Shown: one piece after another, positions 1-8,252 of the stretch | Numbering within the stretch: the stretch's first letter is position 1 | Layout: every line of letters starts with the position of its first letter | Assembly: GCF_000282595.1 (NCBI RefSeq) | Contig: NZ_AKIZ01000022.1 | Location: forward strand, 186,001-250,000 | Length of the DNA: 64,000 nt | DNA from: Phyllobacterium sp. YR531 | GTDB taxonomy: Bacteria > Pseudomonadota > Alphaproteobacteria > Rhizobiales > Rhizobiaceae | Reading direction: 5' to 3' | Translations under genes and position numbers: made by a program | The notes under the pieces: generated by a model | Database searches by the model: none | The model's input: only the letters and a program-made list of their open reading frames with translations | What the model was told of the DNA's origin: nothing

Positions 1-2
1 AA

Positions 3-695
3 CTGATCGAGAGCAAACGACCAAGCTTGAACAGATTATTTCAAGAAGCTGGCTGGCGCAGTGTCGCCGTTATGCCTGCTATTACCATGGACTGGCCGGA
101 AGGCAATTATTTCGGTTACGACACGGTCTATGCCGCAAACAACCTCGGTTATAAAGGCAAGCCGTTCAATTGGGTCACCATGCCCGATCAGTACACGCTT
201 TCAGCATTTCAAAACTTGGAGCGCAACGGTCCACATAAGCCTCTCATGGCTGAGATTGCTCTCATTTCCAGCCACGCACCTTGGACTCCTATACCTCATC
301 TGGTTGATTGGTTGGAGGTCGGCGATGGGACGATCTTTAACGCGCAGGCTATCGCTGGTGAATCTCCTGAAATTGTGTGGCAGGATCACGAGCGGGTACG
401 AGCGCAATACGCGGCTTCCATAGACTACGCGCTGGAAACTTTAGGGTCGTATATGGCGAGATATGGACGCAATACGGTCTTCATACTCTTGGGAGATCAT
501 CAACCGGCTCCAATAATTACTGGGAACAACGCTTCTCGTGCCGTTCCCATCCATATTGTGTCCGATGATTCCGCGTTGCTGGAAAGACTCGATTCTAAAA
601 AATGGAATCGCGGCATGATGCCTGAAACTCAAACAGCTGAACCTATGGACGGATTTCGTCAGGAATTACTCAGAAAATTCAGCAGTAAAAATTAA
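3..695 (+). CDS. Sulfatase / phosphoglycerol-transferase-like protein, 5'-truncated
   Basis: The reading frame is open from the window edge (base 3), so this is the C-terminal 230 residues of a longer gene; the first in-frame start-like codon (TTG at 27) is probably internal. The segment looks like the end of an alkaline-phosphatase/sulfatase superfamily catalytic domain: it has an HAPW stretch near residue 90, then a hydrophobic strand ending in LLGDHQPAP, where the Asp-His pair fits a metal-binding DH of this superfamily. That superfamily includes membrane sulfatases and LtaS/OpgB-like transferases that modify envelope glycans, but the membrane part and nucleophile lie outside the window, so substrate cannot be told. 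A small perfect hairpin follows the stop. Confidence 0.6.
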   Translation: MIESKRPSLNRLFQEAGWRSVAVMPAITMDWPEGNYFGYDTVYAANNLGYKGKPFNWVTMPDQYTLSAFQNLERNGPHKPLMAEIALISSHAPWTPIPHLVDWLEVGDGTIFNAQAIAGESPEIVWQDHERVRAQYAASIDYALETLGSYMARYGRNTVFILLGDHQPAPIITGNNASRAVPIHIVSDDSALLERLDSKKWNRGMMPETQTAEPMDGFRQELLRKFSSKN

Positions 696-709
696 AGCCG
701 ATGAGCTCT

Positions 710-726
710 TTCTGAGATTCTCAGAA
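710..726. terminator. Short perfect hairpin after the sulfatase-like gene
   Basis: TTCTGAG, loop ATT, CTCAGAA: a 7-bp perfect stem 14 bases after the stop codon. It also overlaps the 3' end of the possible small reverse-strand gene ending at 721, so it could act in both directions. There is no clear T-run; terminator role is inferred. Confidence 0.35.
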
Positions 727-876
727 TGTACTGCAAATATTTGCCAGCAATACTGCAACGGCAACACCGACACCCAAGACCGTCAGATATCTGATTGGGC
801 AGGAGTTGCAAGACCAAGCGGATTCATCATCCTCATTCAGGTCTTCATATTCCGAGATATTGCTCGCATTTTCCAT
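721..876 (-). CDS. Possible 51-aa single-pass membrane protein
   Basis: This short reverse-strand frame fills most of the 316-bp gap between the sulfatase-like gene and the PaaK-like gene. It begins with ATG at 876, preceded by GGGGAA about six bases upstream, a reasonable ribosome-binding site. The N-terminal 25 residues are strongly acidic (several Asp/Glu), followed by a Cys-x-x-Cys (CNSC), and the C-terminal part holds one hydrophobic segment of about 19 residues (YLTVLGVGVAVAVLLANIC), so an N-terminal acidic tail anchored in the inner membrane is predicted. I recognise no family. Evidence is the RBS, the membrane-like composition and the hairpin at its end; a chance frame of this size cannot be excluded. 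Confidence 0.4.
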   Translation of the reverse strand: MENASNISEYEDLNEDDESAWSCNSCPIRYLTVLGVGVAVAVLLANICSTF

Positions 877-1011
877 TCTGCGTTCCCCGTGCAGTTCTGG
901 CTTGGCTCTACCTTAGCCTCACAACAGGTTTATGACGAGAGGGATTATTGCAATTTATTGTGGGAAGTAGATTTGTATTCTATTCCGTTGCTGCTCAGCA
1001 ACGCTCAACGT

Positions 1012-2238
1012 TTACTCATATTTTCTTTCGTCTGAAATCACCTTTCCATCATTTGGCAAGGTGCCGGGTGGTACGATTTGTACCTTGCCCCTTAGCTTTG
1101 TTGCGTCAAAAAGTGCGTTCGCAATGGAATCAGTGTTGTCGGCGTGGGTCTGCTCGACCATTAAAGTCATAGAATCCTGTTCATTTGCCCGGGTAACAAT
1201 CAATCTCAACCGACCTGGTGCAGAAATCCTTTTACTGATCAAATCAATCTGTTCGGGCCGTACAAACATGCCTTTGATTTTAGTCGTTTGATCCGCGCGA
1301 CCAAGCCAGCCTTTAATCCGCAGGTTCGTGCGCCCATCCGGGCTCGGTTCATCGATAATGCAAGAAAGGTCGCCTGTGGCAAACCTGAATAGCGGATAAT
1401 CTCGATTTGCCCGGGTAATTACAATCTCGCCCACTTCTCCGTGGGGGATACTCTCGCATGTGCCAGGACGCACAATTTCTAACAGGATGCCTTCATTAAT
1501 TACCATCCCCGGAGAATCACCCTCATAGGCAATGATGCCAAGATCGGCAGTGCCGTAACATTGCCTGACCGTTATTCCTCGTTCTTCCAATTCTTCGCGC
1601 AGTGATGTTGGAAGGGCCGCTCCTGATACAAGCGCCCGTCTGAGAAAACTTGTATCGCGACCAGTTTCCCTCGCTTTGTCGAGCAGGATTTTCAGGAAGT
1701 CCGGCGTGCCGACATAGGTATTTGGCCGATACTGGGCAATTGCCATAAGTTGATCGGCGGTGTTTCCCGGGCCAGCAGGAATAACTGCACAGCCCAACGC
1801 ATGGGCGCCACTTTCAAACATTGCACCGGCGGGTGTCAGGTGGTACGAAAACGTATTGAGAACAACATCTCCTTTTCTCACCCCGGCGGCATATAAGGCC
1901 CGCGCAGAACCCCACCAATCTCTGCCATGCCCTTCCGGATCGAATATCGGCCCGGGGGATATGAAAAGGCGAGCTAGATCGCCGAGAGAACTTGCATTGA
2001 GGCCACCAAACGGAGGGGCCGCCTGTTGTAGGGATGGCAATGCTGACTTTCGTAAAATCGGTAGCTCGGACAATTTTGCCCGGTTGGTCACGATCGATAC
2101 GTCTACTTCTGCAAAGTGCTTTGCCCAAAAAGTCTGTTCTTGTAAAGCACGGGCAAGAGACACTTTCAGCTCAGCGAAGAGTGCCGCTTCACGCGAAGCT
2201 TGTTCTGCGCCCTCCAAGGCATCATAGAAGTCGGCCAT
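1012..2238 (-). CDS. Phenylacetate-CoA ligase-like (PaaK family) enzyme
   Basis: A 408-aa adenylate-forming enzyme similar to PaaK, which activates aryl acids to acyl-CoA via acyl-AMP in the cytoplasm. Around residues 200-230 it has SGAALPTSLREELEERG followed by the QCYGTADLG motif typical of PaaK proteins; the C-terminal domain includes GDLSC near residue 295 and ends with a DGKV element near residue 400 that could supply the adenylation lysine. The canonical Ser/Thr/Gly-rich P-loop is absent: the corresponding stretch reads FISPGPIFDPEG, so either this subfamily binds ATP differently or acts on another step. It is last in an operon behind a Liv-type ABC transporter and a second acyl-CoA ligase, 23 bases after the ATPase gene, which suggests the imported solute is a carboxylic acid turned into a CoA thioester. 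Substrate unknown. Confidence 0.75.
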   Translation of the reverse strand: MADFYDALEGAEQASREAALFAELKVSLARALQEQTFWAKHFAEVDVSIVTNRAKLSELPILRKSALPSLQQAAPPFGGLNASSLGDLARLFISPGPIFDPEGHGRDWWGSARALYAAGVRKGDVVLNTFSYHLTPAGAMFESGAHALGCAVIPAGPGNTADQLMAIAQYRPNTYVGTPDFLKILLDKARETGRDTSFLRRALVSGAALPTSLREELEERGITVRQCYGTADLGIIAYEGDSPGMVINEGILLEIVRPGTCESIPHGEVGEIVITRANRDYPLFRFATGDLSCIIDEPSPDGRTNLRIKGWLGRADQTTKIKGMFVRPEQIDLISKRISAPGRLRLIVTRANEQDSMTLMVEQTHADNTDSIANALFDATKLRGKVQIVPPGTLPNDGKVISDERKYE

Positions 2239-2261
2239 CTAAATTTCTCCGGTTGTAGATT

Positions 2262-3053
2262 TCAAGCTAGCCAACGCTTGCGCCTGCGATAATGTTTGAC
2301 GTCCTGATAATTAACTTTGCCTGCGCCTCCGAGGTAGAATTCCTGCACGTCAGGATTTTGTTTGAGGATATCGGCGCTACCGCTCATGACGATATGGCCG
2401 TTCTCGATAAGATATGCGTGGCGGACAATTTCCAGAGCCGCTGCGGCATTTTGCTCAACCAACAGTACGCTGGTACCTTGGGATGAATTAATCTCTCGAA
2501 TGATGGCAAATATCTCTTCGACCAGAAGCGGTGACAGGCCCAAACTTGGTTCATCCAACATGATCAGTCGAGGTTCAGTCATCAGCGCCCGTCCGATAGC
2601 CAGCATCTGTTGTTCACCGCCGGACAGATATCCTGCCTTGCTCCGATAGCGTTCCTTGAGGCGGGGGAAGTAAGTGTAGACTTGTTCTTTAAGTTCGTTC
2701 AGCCTGCCCGTACTTCCACCGGTGCGAAACGCTGCCACAAGATTTTCATCCGGCGTCAGGTGTCCGAAAACACGTCGTCCCTCCAGTACGTGAACCAGAC
2801 CATTGGCGACGCGCTCTGGAGCGCCAAGGGCAAGAATGTTCTTGCCCTCCCATGAAATCTCCCCTCGGGTTACAAGGCCACGCTCTGGTCCAAGCAACCC
2901 ACTGATCGTTTTCAAAGTCGTGCTTTTCCCAGCACCATTTGCGCCGAGAAGAGCCACAACATCGCCCTGCGCAACCTCCAGTGAAACACCTTTGATCGCG
3001 AGGAAAACTTTATCGTAGATGACTTCGACGTTGGAGAGCGTAAGACCTGTCAC
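2262..3053 (-). CDS. Liv-type ABC transporter ATP-binding protein (LivF-like)
   Basis: A 263-aa ABC ATPase of the HAAT (branched-chain amino acid type) class. Visible motifs are Walker A GANGAGKST near residue 38, the signature YLSGGEQQMLAIGRAL near 140 and Walker B LIMLDEPSLGLSP just after, and the reading frame has LivF length. The frame extends further upstream into the binding-protein gene, but the best start is GTG at 3053: it has AAGGAAGG at a good distance and lies two bases beyond the stop of the upstream gene, giving translational coupling. It would power the transporter with the LivG-like ATPase at 8242-9042. Substrate is probably not an amino acid, given the two CoA ligases in the operon. 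Confidence 0.9.
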   Translation of the reverse strand: MTGLTLSNVEVIYDKVFLAIKGVSLEVAQGDVVALLGANGAGKSTTLKTISGLLGPERGLVTRGEISWEGKNILALGAPERVANGLVHVLEGRRVFGHLTPDENLVAAFRTGGSTGRLNELKEQVYTYFPRLKERYRSKAGYLSGGEQQMLAIGRALMTEPRLIMLDEPSLGLSPLLVEEIFAIIREINSSQGTSVLLVEQNAAAALEIVRHAYLIENGHIVMSGSADILKQNPDVQEFYLGGAGKVNYQDVKHYRRRKRWLA

Positions 3054-3055
3054 GA

Positions 3056-4297
3056 CTATTTGCCTTCCTTGAAGGCCTGGGATCCCTTGGTGATTTCCTT
3101 TTGGACGAGCTCCTGATACGCGGAACCCCAATCTGAAACCGGTTCCCAGGCTTGGCCATTCCATTGAGATACCCGACCGGCGCCGCCTCCTTGATGATCC
3201 TTTGCCGTGATGGTGATCGCCGGCATCAGTCCTTCGGCACTGAAATCCTTGATCTGTTCAAATCCAGCTTTCAGCTTTTCGCCTGTGAGTGGCGCACCTT
3301 CTGATTTCAAAGCATTGCGTGCCGCCTCTACCGCAACGGCCATGGTCGCAACGCCAATGTTGTAATAGGATGTACCTACATGGGTAGCATCACCAGCACC
3401 GAGACCCGGTTCGATAACTTTCGCCTTAATGCGTTGCAGGATTGGAGTGTCAGTTCCTGTCGATACAGCTTCGAAGCGCTTCACGCCCTTCATGATATCT
3501 GCACCGACATTCTTGGCATCAGTCTCTGCAAGCCAGACAACGGAAAAGATGTTTTCTGCAGGAATGCCGTTACGGATAGCCTCGCGCACTGAAACCGGTT
3601 GACCACCGCCAGCGCCCCAAATGAGAACGCTGTCCGGGCGAAAGCGACGAACTTCGCTCCAAACGGCAGATTGTTCGTTGCCGGGACTTGGATAGCCAAA
3701 TGCCTTTAACTCAAACTTTTTCTCTGCGGCCAAGTCTTGCAAAACGGGCAGAGGTTCCCGGCCAAAAGGTGAGTCAATATGCACTAAAGCAATGCGTTTG
3801 CCCTCCAAACCTCCGTGATCCTCAATATATTTGGCAAGGACAGTTGCTTGTGACCAGTATGTTGCCATCGTTGGAAATACGTAGTGGAAGACTTCGCCAT
3901 CACTGGCGTCGCCCCGTCCGTGGACGGGCGTAATCATAACCACTTTATCCTTGAGGACACTGTCAACCAAAGCACGCGATACAGGAGTGCTTAGAAAGTC
4001 AAACAGGATTGCTCCTTCCTCCTTGGCTCGATTATAGGCCTCGATGCCACGTTGAGGCTGGTTGCCTGTATCACGTACTATTGCCTCAAACTTGTGGCCT
4101 TCGACACCACCTTCCTGATTGATGAGCGTAAGGTAGTCTCGTTGTCCTTGATTATATTCGCCACTGACGAACGTGTAGACTGCGGTGAAATCTTGGAGCA
4201 GTCCGAATTTTATCGGCTGTTCCTGTGCGCTTGCAACGCCGAAAGATGCTGCTCCAACCAGTGTGACGGCAAATAGATGTTGTATGATCCACTTCAT
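3056..4297 (-). CDS. Periplasmic solute-binding protein, LivK-like
   Basis: A 413-aa substrate-binding protein of the Leu/Ile/Val-binding type that would capture the ligand in the periplasm and deliver it to the permeases encoded just upstream. The start chosen is ATG at 4297, preceded by GGAGG; the frame extends 22 codons further but that would bury the signal peptide. From this start a Sec signal is clear: Lys, hydrophobic core, then VASAQ. After the signal comes IKFGLLQDFT, typical of this fold, and the middle has LLDF-type strands and a VLIWGAGGG segment. Binding proteins of this subgroup, found with acyl-CoA ligases, are usually annotated as amino acid binders by default; aromatic or fatty acid ligands are as likely here. 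Confidence 0.88.
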   Translation of the reverse strand: MKWIIQHLFAVTLVGAASFGVASAQEQPIKFGLLQDFTAVYTFVSGEYNQGQRDYLTLINQEGGVEGHKFEAIVRDTGNQPQRGIEAYNRAKEEGAILFDFLSTPVSRALVDSVLKDKVVMITPVHGRGDASDGEVFHYVFPTMATYWSQATVLAKYIEDHGGLEGKRIALVHIDSPFGREPLPVLQDLAAEKKFELKAFGYPSPGNEQSAVWSEVRRFRPDSVLIWGAGGGQPVSVREAIRNGIPAENIFSVVWLAETDAKNVGADIMKGVKRFEAVSTGTDTPILQRIKAKVIEPGLGAGDATHVGTSYYNIGVATMAVAVEAARNALKSEGAPLTGEKLKAGFEQIKDFSAEGLMPAITITAKDHQGGGAGRVSQWNGQAWEPVSDWGSAYQELVQKEITKGSQAFKEGK

Positions 4298-4335
4298 GAC
4301 ATTCCTCCGCTTGCGTGATTTGTTTTTCAGTTCCC

Positions 4336-5409
4336 TCAACTTCTCGAATGACGGAAAGGCCATACGAGAAAATATTTGCGTATGTTGTCGTAGATTTTTG
4401 CGAGGCCCAATGGTTCGAAAACCAAAAAGCCAATGATCAAGGCGCCGTAGATCATCAGTGGCAGATGGGCCAGCAGATTGGATGAAACGGTCAAAAAGCC
4501 AGAGGCAGCGAGGCCGGAGACAAGATTGGTAAGTATTATGGGGATGAGAAGTACGAAGCCTGCTCCGAGAAACCCGCCAATAATGGACCCCAAGCCGCCG
4601 ACCAGAACCATTGCTACCAGTTGGATGGATACGTTGAATCCAAATTGTTCTGGAGTAACAGCGCGATAGTAACAGAATGCCAGCAAGGCACCTGTTACAC
4701 CTCCTACGAATGAAGAGGTAAAGAACGCCAGAAGTTTGTAACGAAACGGGTCAATGCCAATAACGGCCGCTGCAAAATCTTTGTCGCGGATAGCAACGAG
4801 GGCACGACCGAAACTTGTGCGCTTGACGTTCATAAAAAAGATTGCAAGCAGCACAGCCCATGCCAGCGCCAGGTAGTAGCGGACCTCGAGACTTTCGAGT
4901 GAGATGAGAAGAAAGCTGGAAGGTGGTGTGCGCAGTGTGGCTTGAGCGCCCCCGGAAATCGCGGGCACATTATTGATTACCCAATCCACCAAGTACTGCA
5001 TGGCAAGGGTAGCCATGACGAGGTAAAGCCCTTTTACGCGAAGCGCTGCTGCTCCAAAAAGTGCACCAATTGCAGCGGACGCGATGCCAGCGCCGAGAAG
5101 AGCAAATTCGAAGGGGACACCGAACCGAGCCAGATGAATGGATGTGTAGGCCCCAATGGCCATGACGGCGGCAAATCCGAAATGCAATTGCCCGGCTAGT
5201 CCCATCAGCAAGGTGAGAGAGAGGGTCGCTGCGCTCCATATCAACCATGGAAGCGCGTAGCTGCCGAGATAAAGATCAGAAAGCAGAAAGGGAGCAGCGA
5301 GTGCGAAGATGACAACCACTGTAATCTGCCACCGATCCGCTGGAACAGGCCAAAGGGCTCGAGCCTTGTCGTAACGCGTGTGGTAAACCCCAGCTATACG
5401 ATAGAACAT
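4336..5409 (-). CDS. Liv-type ABC transporter permease (LivM-like)
   Basis: A 357-aa polytopic inner-membrane protein with many hydrophobic segments, similar to LivM. It has GLAGQLHFGFAAVMAIGAYTS in the N-terminal third and the conserved cytoplasmic loop TSFGRALVAIRDKDFAAAVIG near residue 200, which contacts the ATPase. The start at ATG 5409 is preferred over the longer frame because it sits immediately next to the LivH stop (5411-5413), a coupled arrangement. It would form the heteromeric membrane channel with the LivH-like protein. The next gene, the binding protein, follows after 38 bases with its own strong ribosome-binding site. Confidence 0.9.
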   Translation of the reverse strand: MFYRIAGVYHTRYDKARALWPVPADRWQITVVVIFALAAPFLLSDLYLGSYALPWLIWSAATLSLTLLMGLAGQLHFGFAAVMAIGAYTSIHLARFGVPFEFALLGAGIASAAIGALFGAAALRVKGLYLVMATLAMQYLVDWVINNVPAISGGAQATLRTPPSSFLLISLESLEVRYYLALAWAVLLAIFFMNVKRTSFGRALVAIRDKDFAAAVIGIDPFRYKLLAFFTSSFVGGVTGALLAFCYYRAVTPEQFGFNVSIQLVAMVLVGGLGSIIGGFLGAGFVLLIPIILTNLVSGLAASGFLTVSSNLLAHLPLMIYGALIIGFLVFEPLGLAKIYDNIRKYFLVWPFRHSRS

Positions 5410-5410
5410 T

Positions 5411-6289
5411 TCAGATCCTCTCGATATCTTCGCGCCCAAGTATTCCATAGGGTCGGATCATGATTGTCAGGAGTATTATGAGGGATGTCACCACATCACG
5501 TGTTCCGCCACCCACGATGGCATCAAGGTAACCCGGTATGACGCTGCCGAGAATCCCGACGAGAAGACCGCCGATAAGCACGCCCCAAATGGAATCGATA
5601 CCTCCAAGAATTGCCACCGCTACCGCGGGAAAGAGAAGTGTCGATAGGGTCCAATCTACGCCTTGCACCGAGCCCCAAAGAACACCAGCGGCAACGGCCG
5701 ACATGCCGGCAATCCCCCATGAGATACCAACTGCTCGTTCTACGGAAATACCGACTGCCCAACTCGATACGTGATCGTCGGAAACTGCGCGAAGCTTGAT
5801 GCCAAGGCGGGTCTGGAAGAAAAGAAGAGCGGCACCAATAAGGGCAAGCGCTACGACGCCTCCAACCAGATATGCGCGATTGATGAAGATATCCCCAATG
5901 ATGATCGGGCTAAGGCCAATACCAAGATCAATTGACTTGGGAGCGGCACCAAGCAATCCGGGGCCTATGCCACGCAACAGGATTTCAAGTCCCAGTGTCA
6001 GCATGACGATCATGATGATCGGTTGTCCGACCATTCGGCGGAGCAGAAGCCGCTCGGTCAAAAGACCGAAACCGAACATAAGAACGGTCCCGAGTATTAT
6101 GGCGACAACAATGTGCAGCCCGAGTGCGGCCAAAAGCCAAACTACATAAGCGGCTGTCATCACAACGGCGCCCTGTGCAAGATTTGGAACACCTGCTGAT
6201 TTATAGATGAGCACGAAACCGATTGCCACGAGACTGTACATGAGCCCGGTAAGCGCGCCATTGATGATAAGTTCGATAAAGTAGGACAT
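5411..6289 (-). CDS. Liv-type ABC transporter permease (LivH-like)
   Basis: A 292-aa polytopic membrane protein of the LivH class, with about eight hydrophobic stretches. Features are VAIGFVLIYKSAGVPNLAQG near residue 25 and the coupling loop RLGIKLRAVSDDHVSSWAVG in the middle. Start ATG at 6289 has GGAG 11 bases upstream and lies just beyond the ligase stop at 6294; the GTG four codons earlier overlaps that GGAG and is unlikely. It pairs with the LivM-like permease whose ATG directly abuts its stop. Confidence 0.9.
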   Translation of the reverse strand: MSYFIELIINGALTGLMYSLVAIGFVLIYKSAGVPNLAQGAVVMTAAYVVWLLAALGLHIVVAIILGTVLMFGFGLLTERLLLRRMVGQPIIMIVMLTLGLEILLRGIGPGLLGAAPKSIDLGIGLSPIIIGDIFINRAYLVGGVVALALIGAALLFFQTRLGIKLRAVSDDHVSSWAVGISVERAVGISWGIAGMSAVAAGVLWGSVQGVDWTLSTLLFPAVAVAILGGIDSIWGVLIGGLLVGILGSVIPGYLDAIVGGGTRDVVTSLIILLTIMIRPYGILGREDIERI

Positions 6290-6293
6290 CAGC

Positions 6294-8252
6294 TTAATCA
6301 CTCCGCTTTACGAGACTTCGGATAGTCAGTGCGCGGGCAATTACCCCGGTTTGACCAGTCTCATAAGTGATTGGTGCTTCGAAATTTATGTTGCCTTTAC
6401 CTGCATAAATGGCATCGATAATCGCAGCATAGCGCTGATCAATGACATCTCGCCGTAATTTGCGCGTCCGGGTCATCTCGCCATCATCCGGGTCGAACTG
6501 CTTATGCAGATTGACAAACCGCTCGATTGCCTGACCTGCAGGTAAGATCGTATTGAGATCAGTTATGAGACTGTGGGTCAGATCATAAACTGCAGGGCTT
6601 TGCGAAAGCTCCGCGTAAGATGTGTAGGACGTGCCGTTTTCTTGCGCCCATTGACCGACTGCATCGATATCGATGCAGAGAATGGCCGACAAATATTCCT
6701 TGTCAGCGCCAATGACGCAAACATCCTTGATAAACCTGCTGAACTTCAGGCGGTTTTCAATATAGGTGGGAATGTAACGGACATTTGCAGCGGTGTGAAC
6801 GATTTCTGAAACACGTCCGAGAACGACGATCTGCCCATCTTTTTCGATCTGTCCAGCATCACCGGTATGAAGCCAGCCGTCTTTAAGCGTTTTTTCCGTC
6901 GCTTCTACATCATTATAGTATCCATCGAAGATATTGTCTCCGCGCAAAACGATTTCACCATTGTCACTGAGCTTCACTTCAACACCGGGAAAAGGGCGTC
7001 CGACGCCGGTAAGACTTACGTCCTCTGATGATTGGGCTATCGCAAGCGCACAATTTTCGGTTTGCCCGTAGAACTGCCTCAGATTGAGCCCTAGTGCCCG
7101 GAAAAACAGGAAGACATCCTCTCCAATTGCTTCCCCTGCCGTGTAGGCGCGTTCAACGCGGCTTAAACCCAGTTGGTCCTTTACAGGACCGTAGATCAGA
7201 AACTCACCGCACTTCAAAATAAAACGCTGATAAAGCGAGGGCTTCTTTCCCTTCAATCGACCACGCTCGACTTTGACGGCGAAATCAATGCACCTTTCAT
7301 ACAGCCAACGCTTGAACGGAGTGGATTCCGCAATGCCAACCTGAATGCGAGTGAGCATTCCCGACCATGCTCTTGGTGATGAGAAGTAAAGAGTAGGCGC
7401 AATTTCCCGAAGATCATGGAGGGCTGTCTCTTGGGCCTCAGGAATATTTATTGTGAAAGATAGTTCCAGTGCGGCAGCAATGGAAAACGTGAAATCGCCG
7501 ACCCATGCTATCGGCAGATAGGCCATGTGGATTTCGCCCTTGTGGAAATAACCCGCGGCGGCAGCATTTCGAACGCCCGACAAAACGTGCCCATGTTTTA
7601 GCGGAATTCCTTTCGGTGTGCCTGTTGTTCCGGAGGAGTGAAGCAGGATGGCCACATCATGCACATTCGGGCGGGAGATGAGGGCCTTATGCAGATCAGG
7701 TTCAGCTTTCAGTTTCTCTCGCCCTCGAGCCAATACGGCGGAGAATGACACGGTGCCCGGGATAGCTGTACCGTCCAATCCTCGTGGGTCGTCGTAGATG
7801 ATCAGTTCCAAACCGGGATATGTCTCACGAAGTCCCAGCAGTTTGTCTACCTGCTCCTGGTCCTCCACTATGGCAACCCGTACGCGCTCACGGCGCAATT
7901 GATCAAACAACTCCTGTGGTGGTGTGTCAGGATAGGCAGGTGAGGGGATCGCGCGCAGGCAAATAGTGCCGAGCATCGAGAAATATAGATTTGGCCTGTT
8001 GTCTCCCAGGATCAGAACAATGTCGCCGGGTTTTACGCCATGTTCATCAAGTCCTGCTGCGAAACCCACCACATGCTCTAAATATTGAGCCCAATTGTAT
8101 TCCTGCCAAATTCCCTGATCTCTCTCTCGCATCGCAATGGCTGTCGCCTGTTCGCGCGCATTGCTTGCTAACACTGTTATTAGATGGTCATTGTCCTGCC
8201 AATTCGCGTGAACGAAAGTGTCTGAGCCATTTTTGAAAGGGTCATGCTGCAT
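6294..8252 (-). CDS. Long-chain acyl-CoA synthetase-like AMP-binding enzyme
   Basis: A 652-aa adenylate-forming ligase resembling long-chain fatty-acid-CoA synthetases. The P-loop LLHSSGTTGTPKG lies near residue 205, FYGQTENCALA (adenine-binding motif) near 390, and LHTGDAGQIEKDGQIVVLGR near 465 gives the Asp that holds the ribose. It would activate a carboxylic acid to its CoA ester in the cytoplasm. The start ATG 8252 lies inside the end of the LivG-like gene (11-bp overlap); the longer frame runs far into that gene and is rejected. Encoded between the ATPase and permease genes of one transporter, so transport and activation are probably coupled (vectorial acylation). Exact acid unknown. 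Confidence 0.88.
   Translation of the reverse strand: MQHDPFKNGSDTFVHANWQDNDHLITVLASNAREQATAIAMRERDQGIWQEYNWAQYLEHVVGFAAGLDEHGVKPGDIVLILGDNRPNLYFSMLGTICLRAIPSPAYPDTPPQELFDQLRRERVRVAIVEDQEQVDKLLGLRETYPGLELIIYDDPRGLDGTAIPGTVSFSAVLARGREKLKAEPDLHKALISRPNVHDVAILLHSSGTTGTPKGIPLKHGHVLSGVRNAAAAGYFHKGEIHMAYLPIAWVGDFTFSIAAALELSFTINIPEAQETALHDLREIAPTLYFSSPRAWSGMLTRIQVGIAESTPFKRWLYERCIDFAVKVERGRLKGKKPSLYQRFILKCGEFLIYGPVKDQLGLSRVERAYTAGEAIGEDVFLFFRALGLNLRQFYGQTENCALAIAQSSEDVSLTGVGRPFPGVEVKLSDNGEIVLRGDNIFDGYYNDVEATEKTLKDGWLHTGDAGQIEKDGQIVVLGRVSEIVHTAANVRYIPTYIENRLKFSRFIKDVCVIGADKEYLSAILCIDIDAVGQWAQENGTSYTSYAELSQSPAVYDLTHSLITDLNTILPAGQAIERFVNLHKQFDPDDGEMTRTRKLRRDVIDQRYAAIIDAIYAGKGNINFEAPITYETGQTGVIARALTIRSLVKRSD

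Noticed and set aside
3054-3164. N-terminal extension of the LivF-like gene
   Set aside because: It overlaps the binding-protein gene out of frame; GTG 3053 with AAGGAAGG is a better start.
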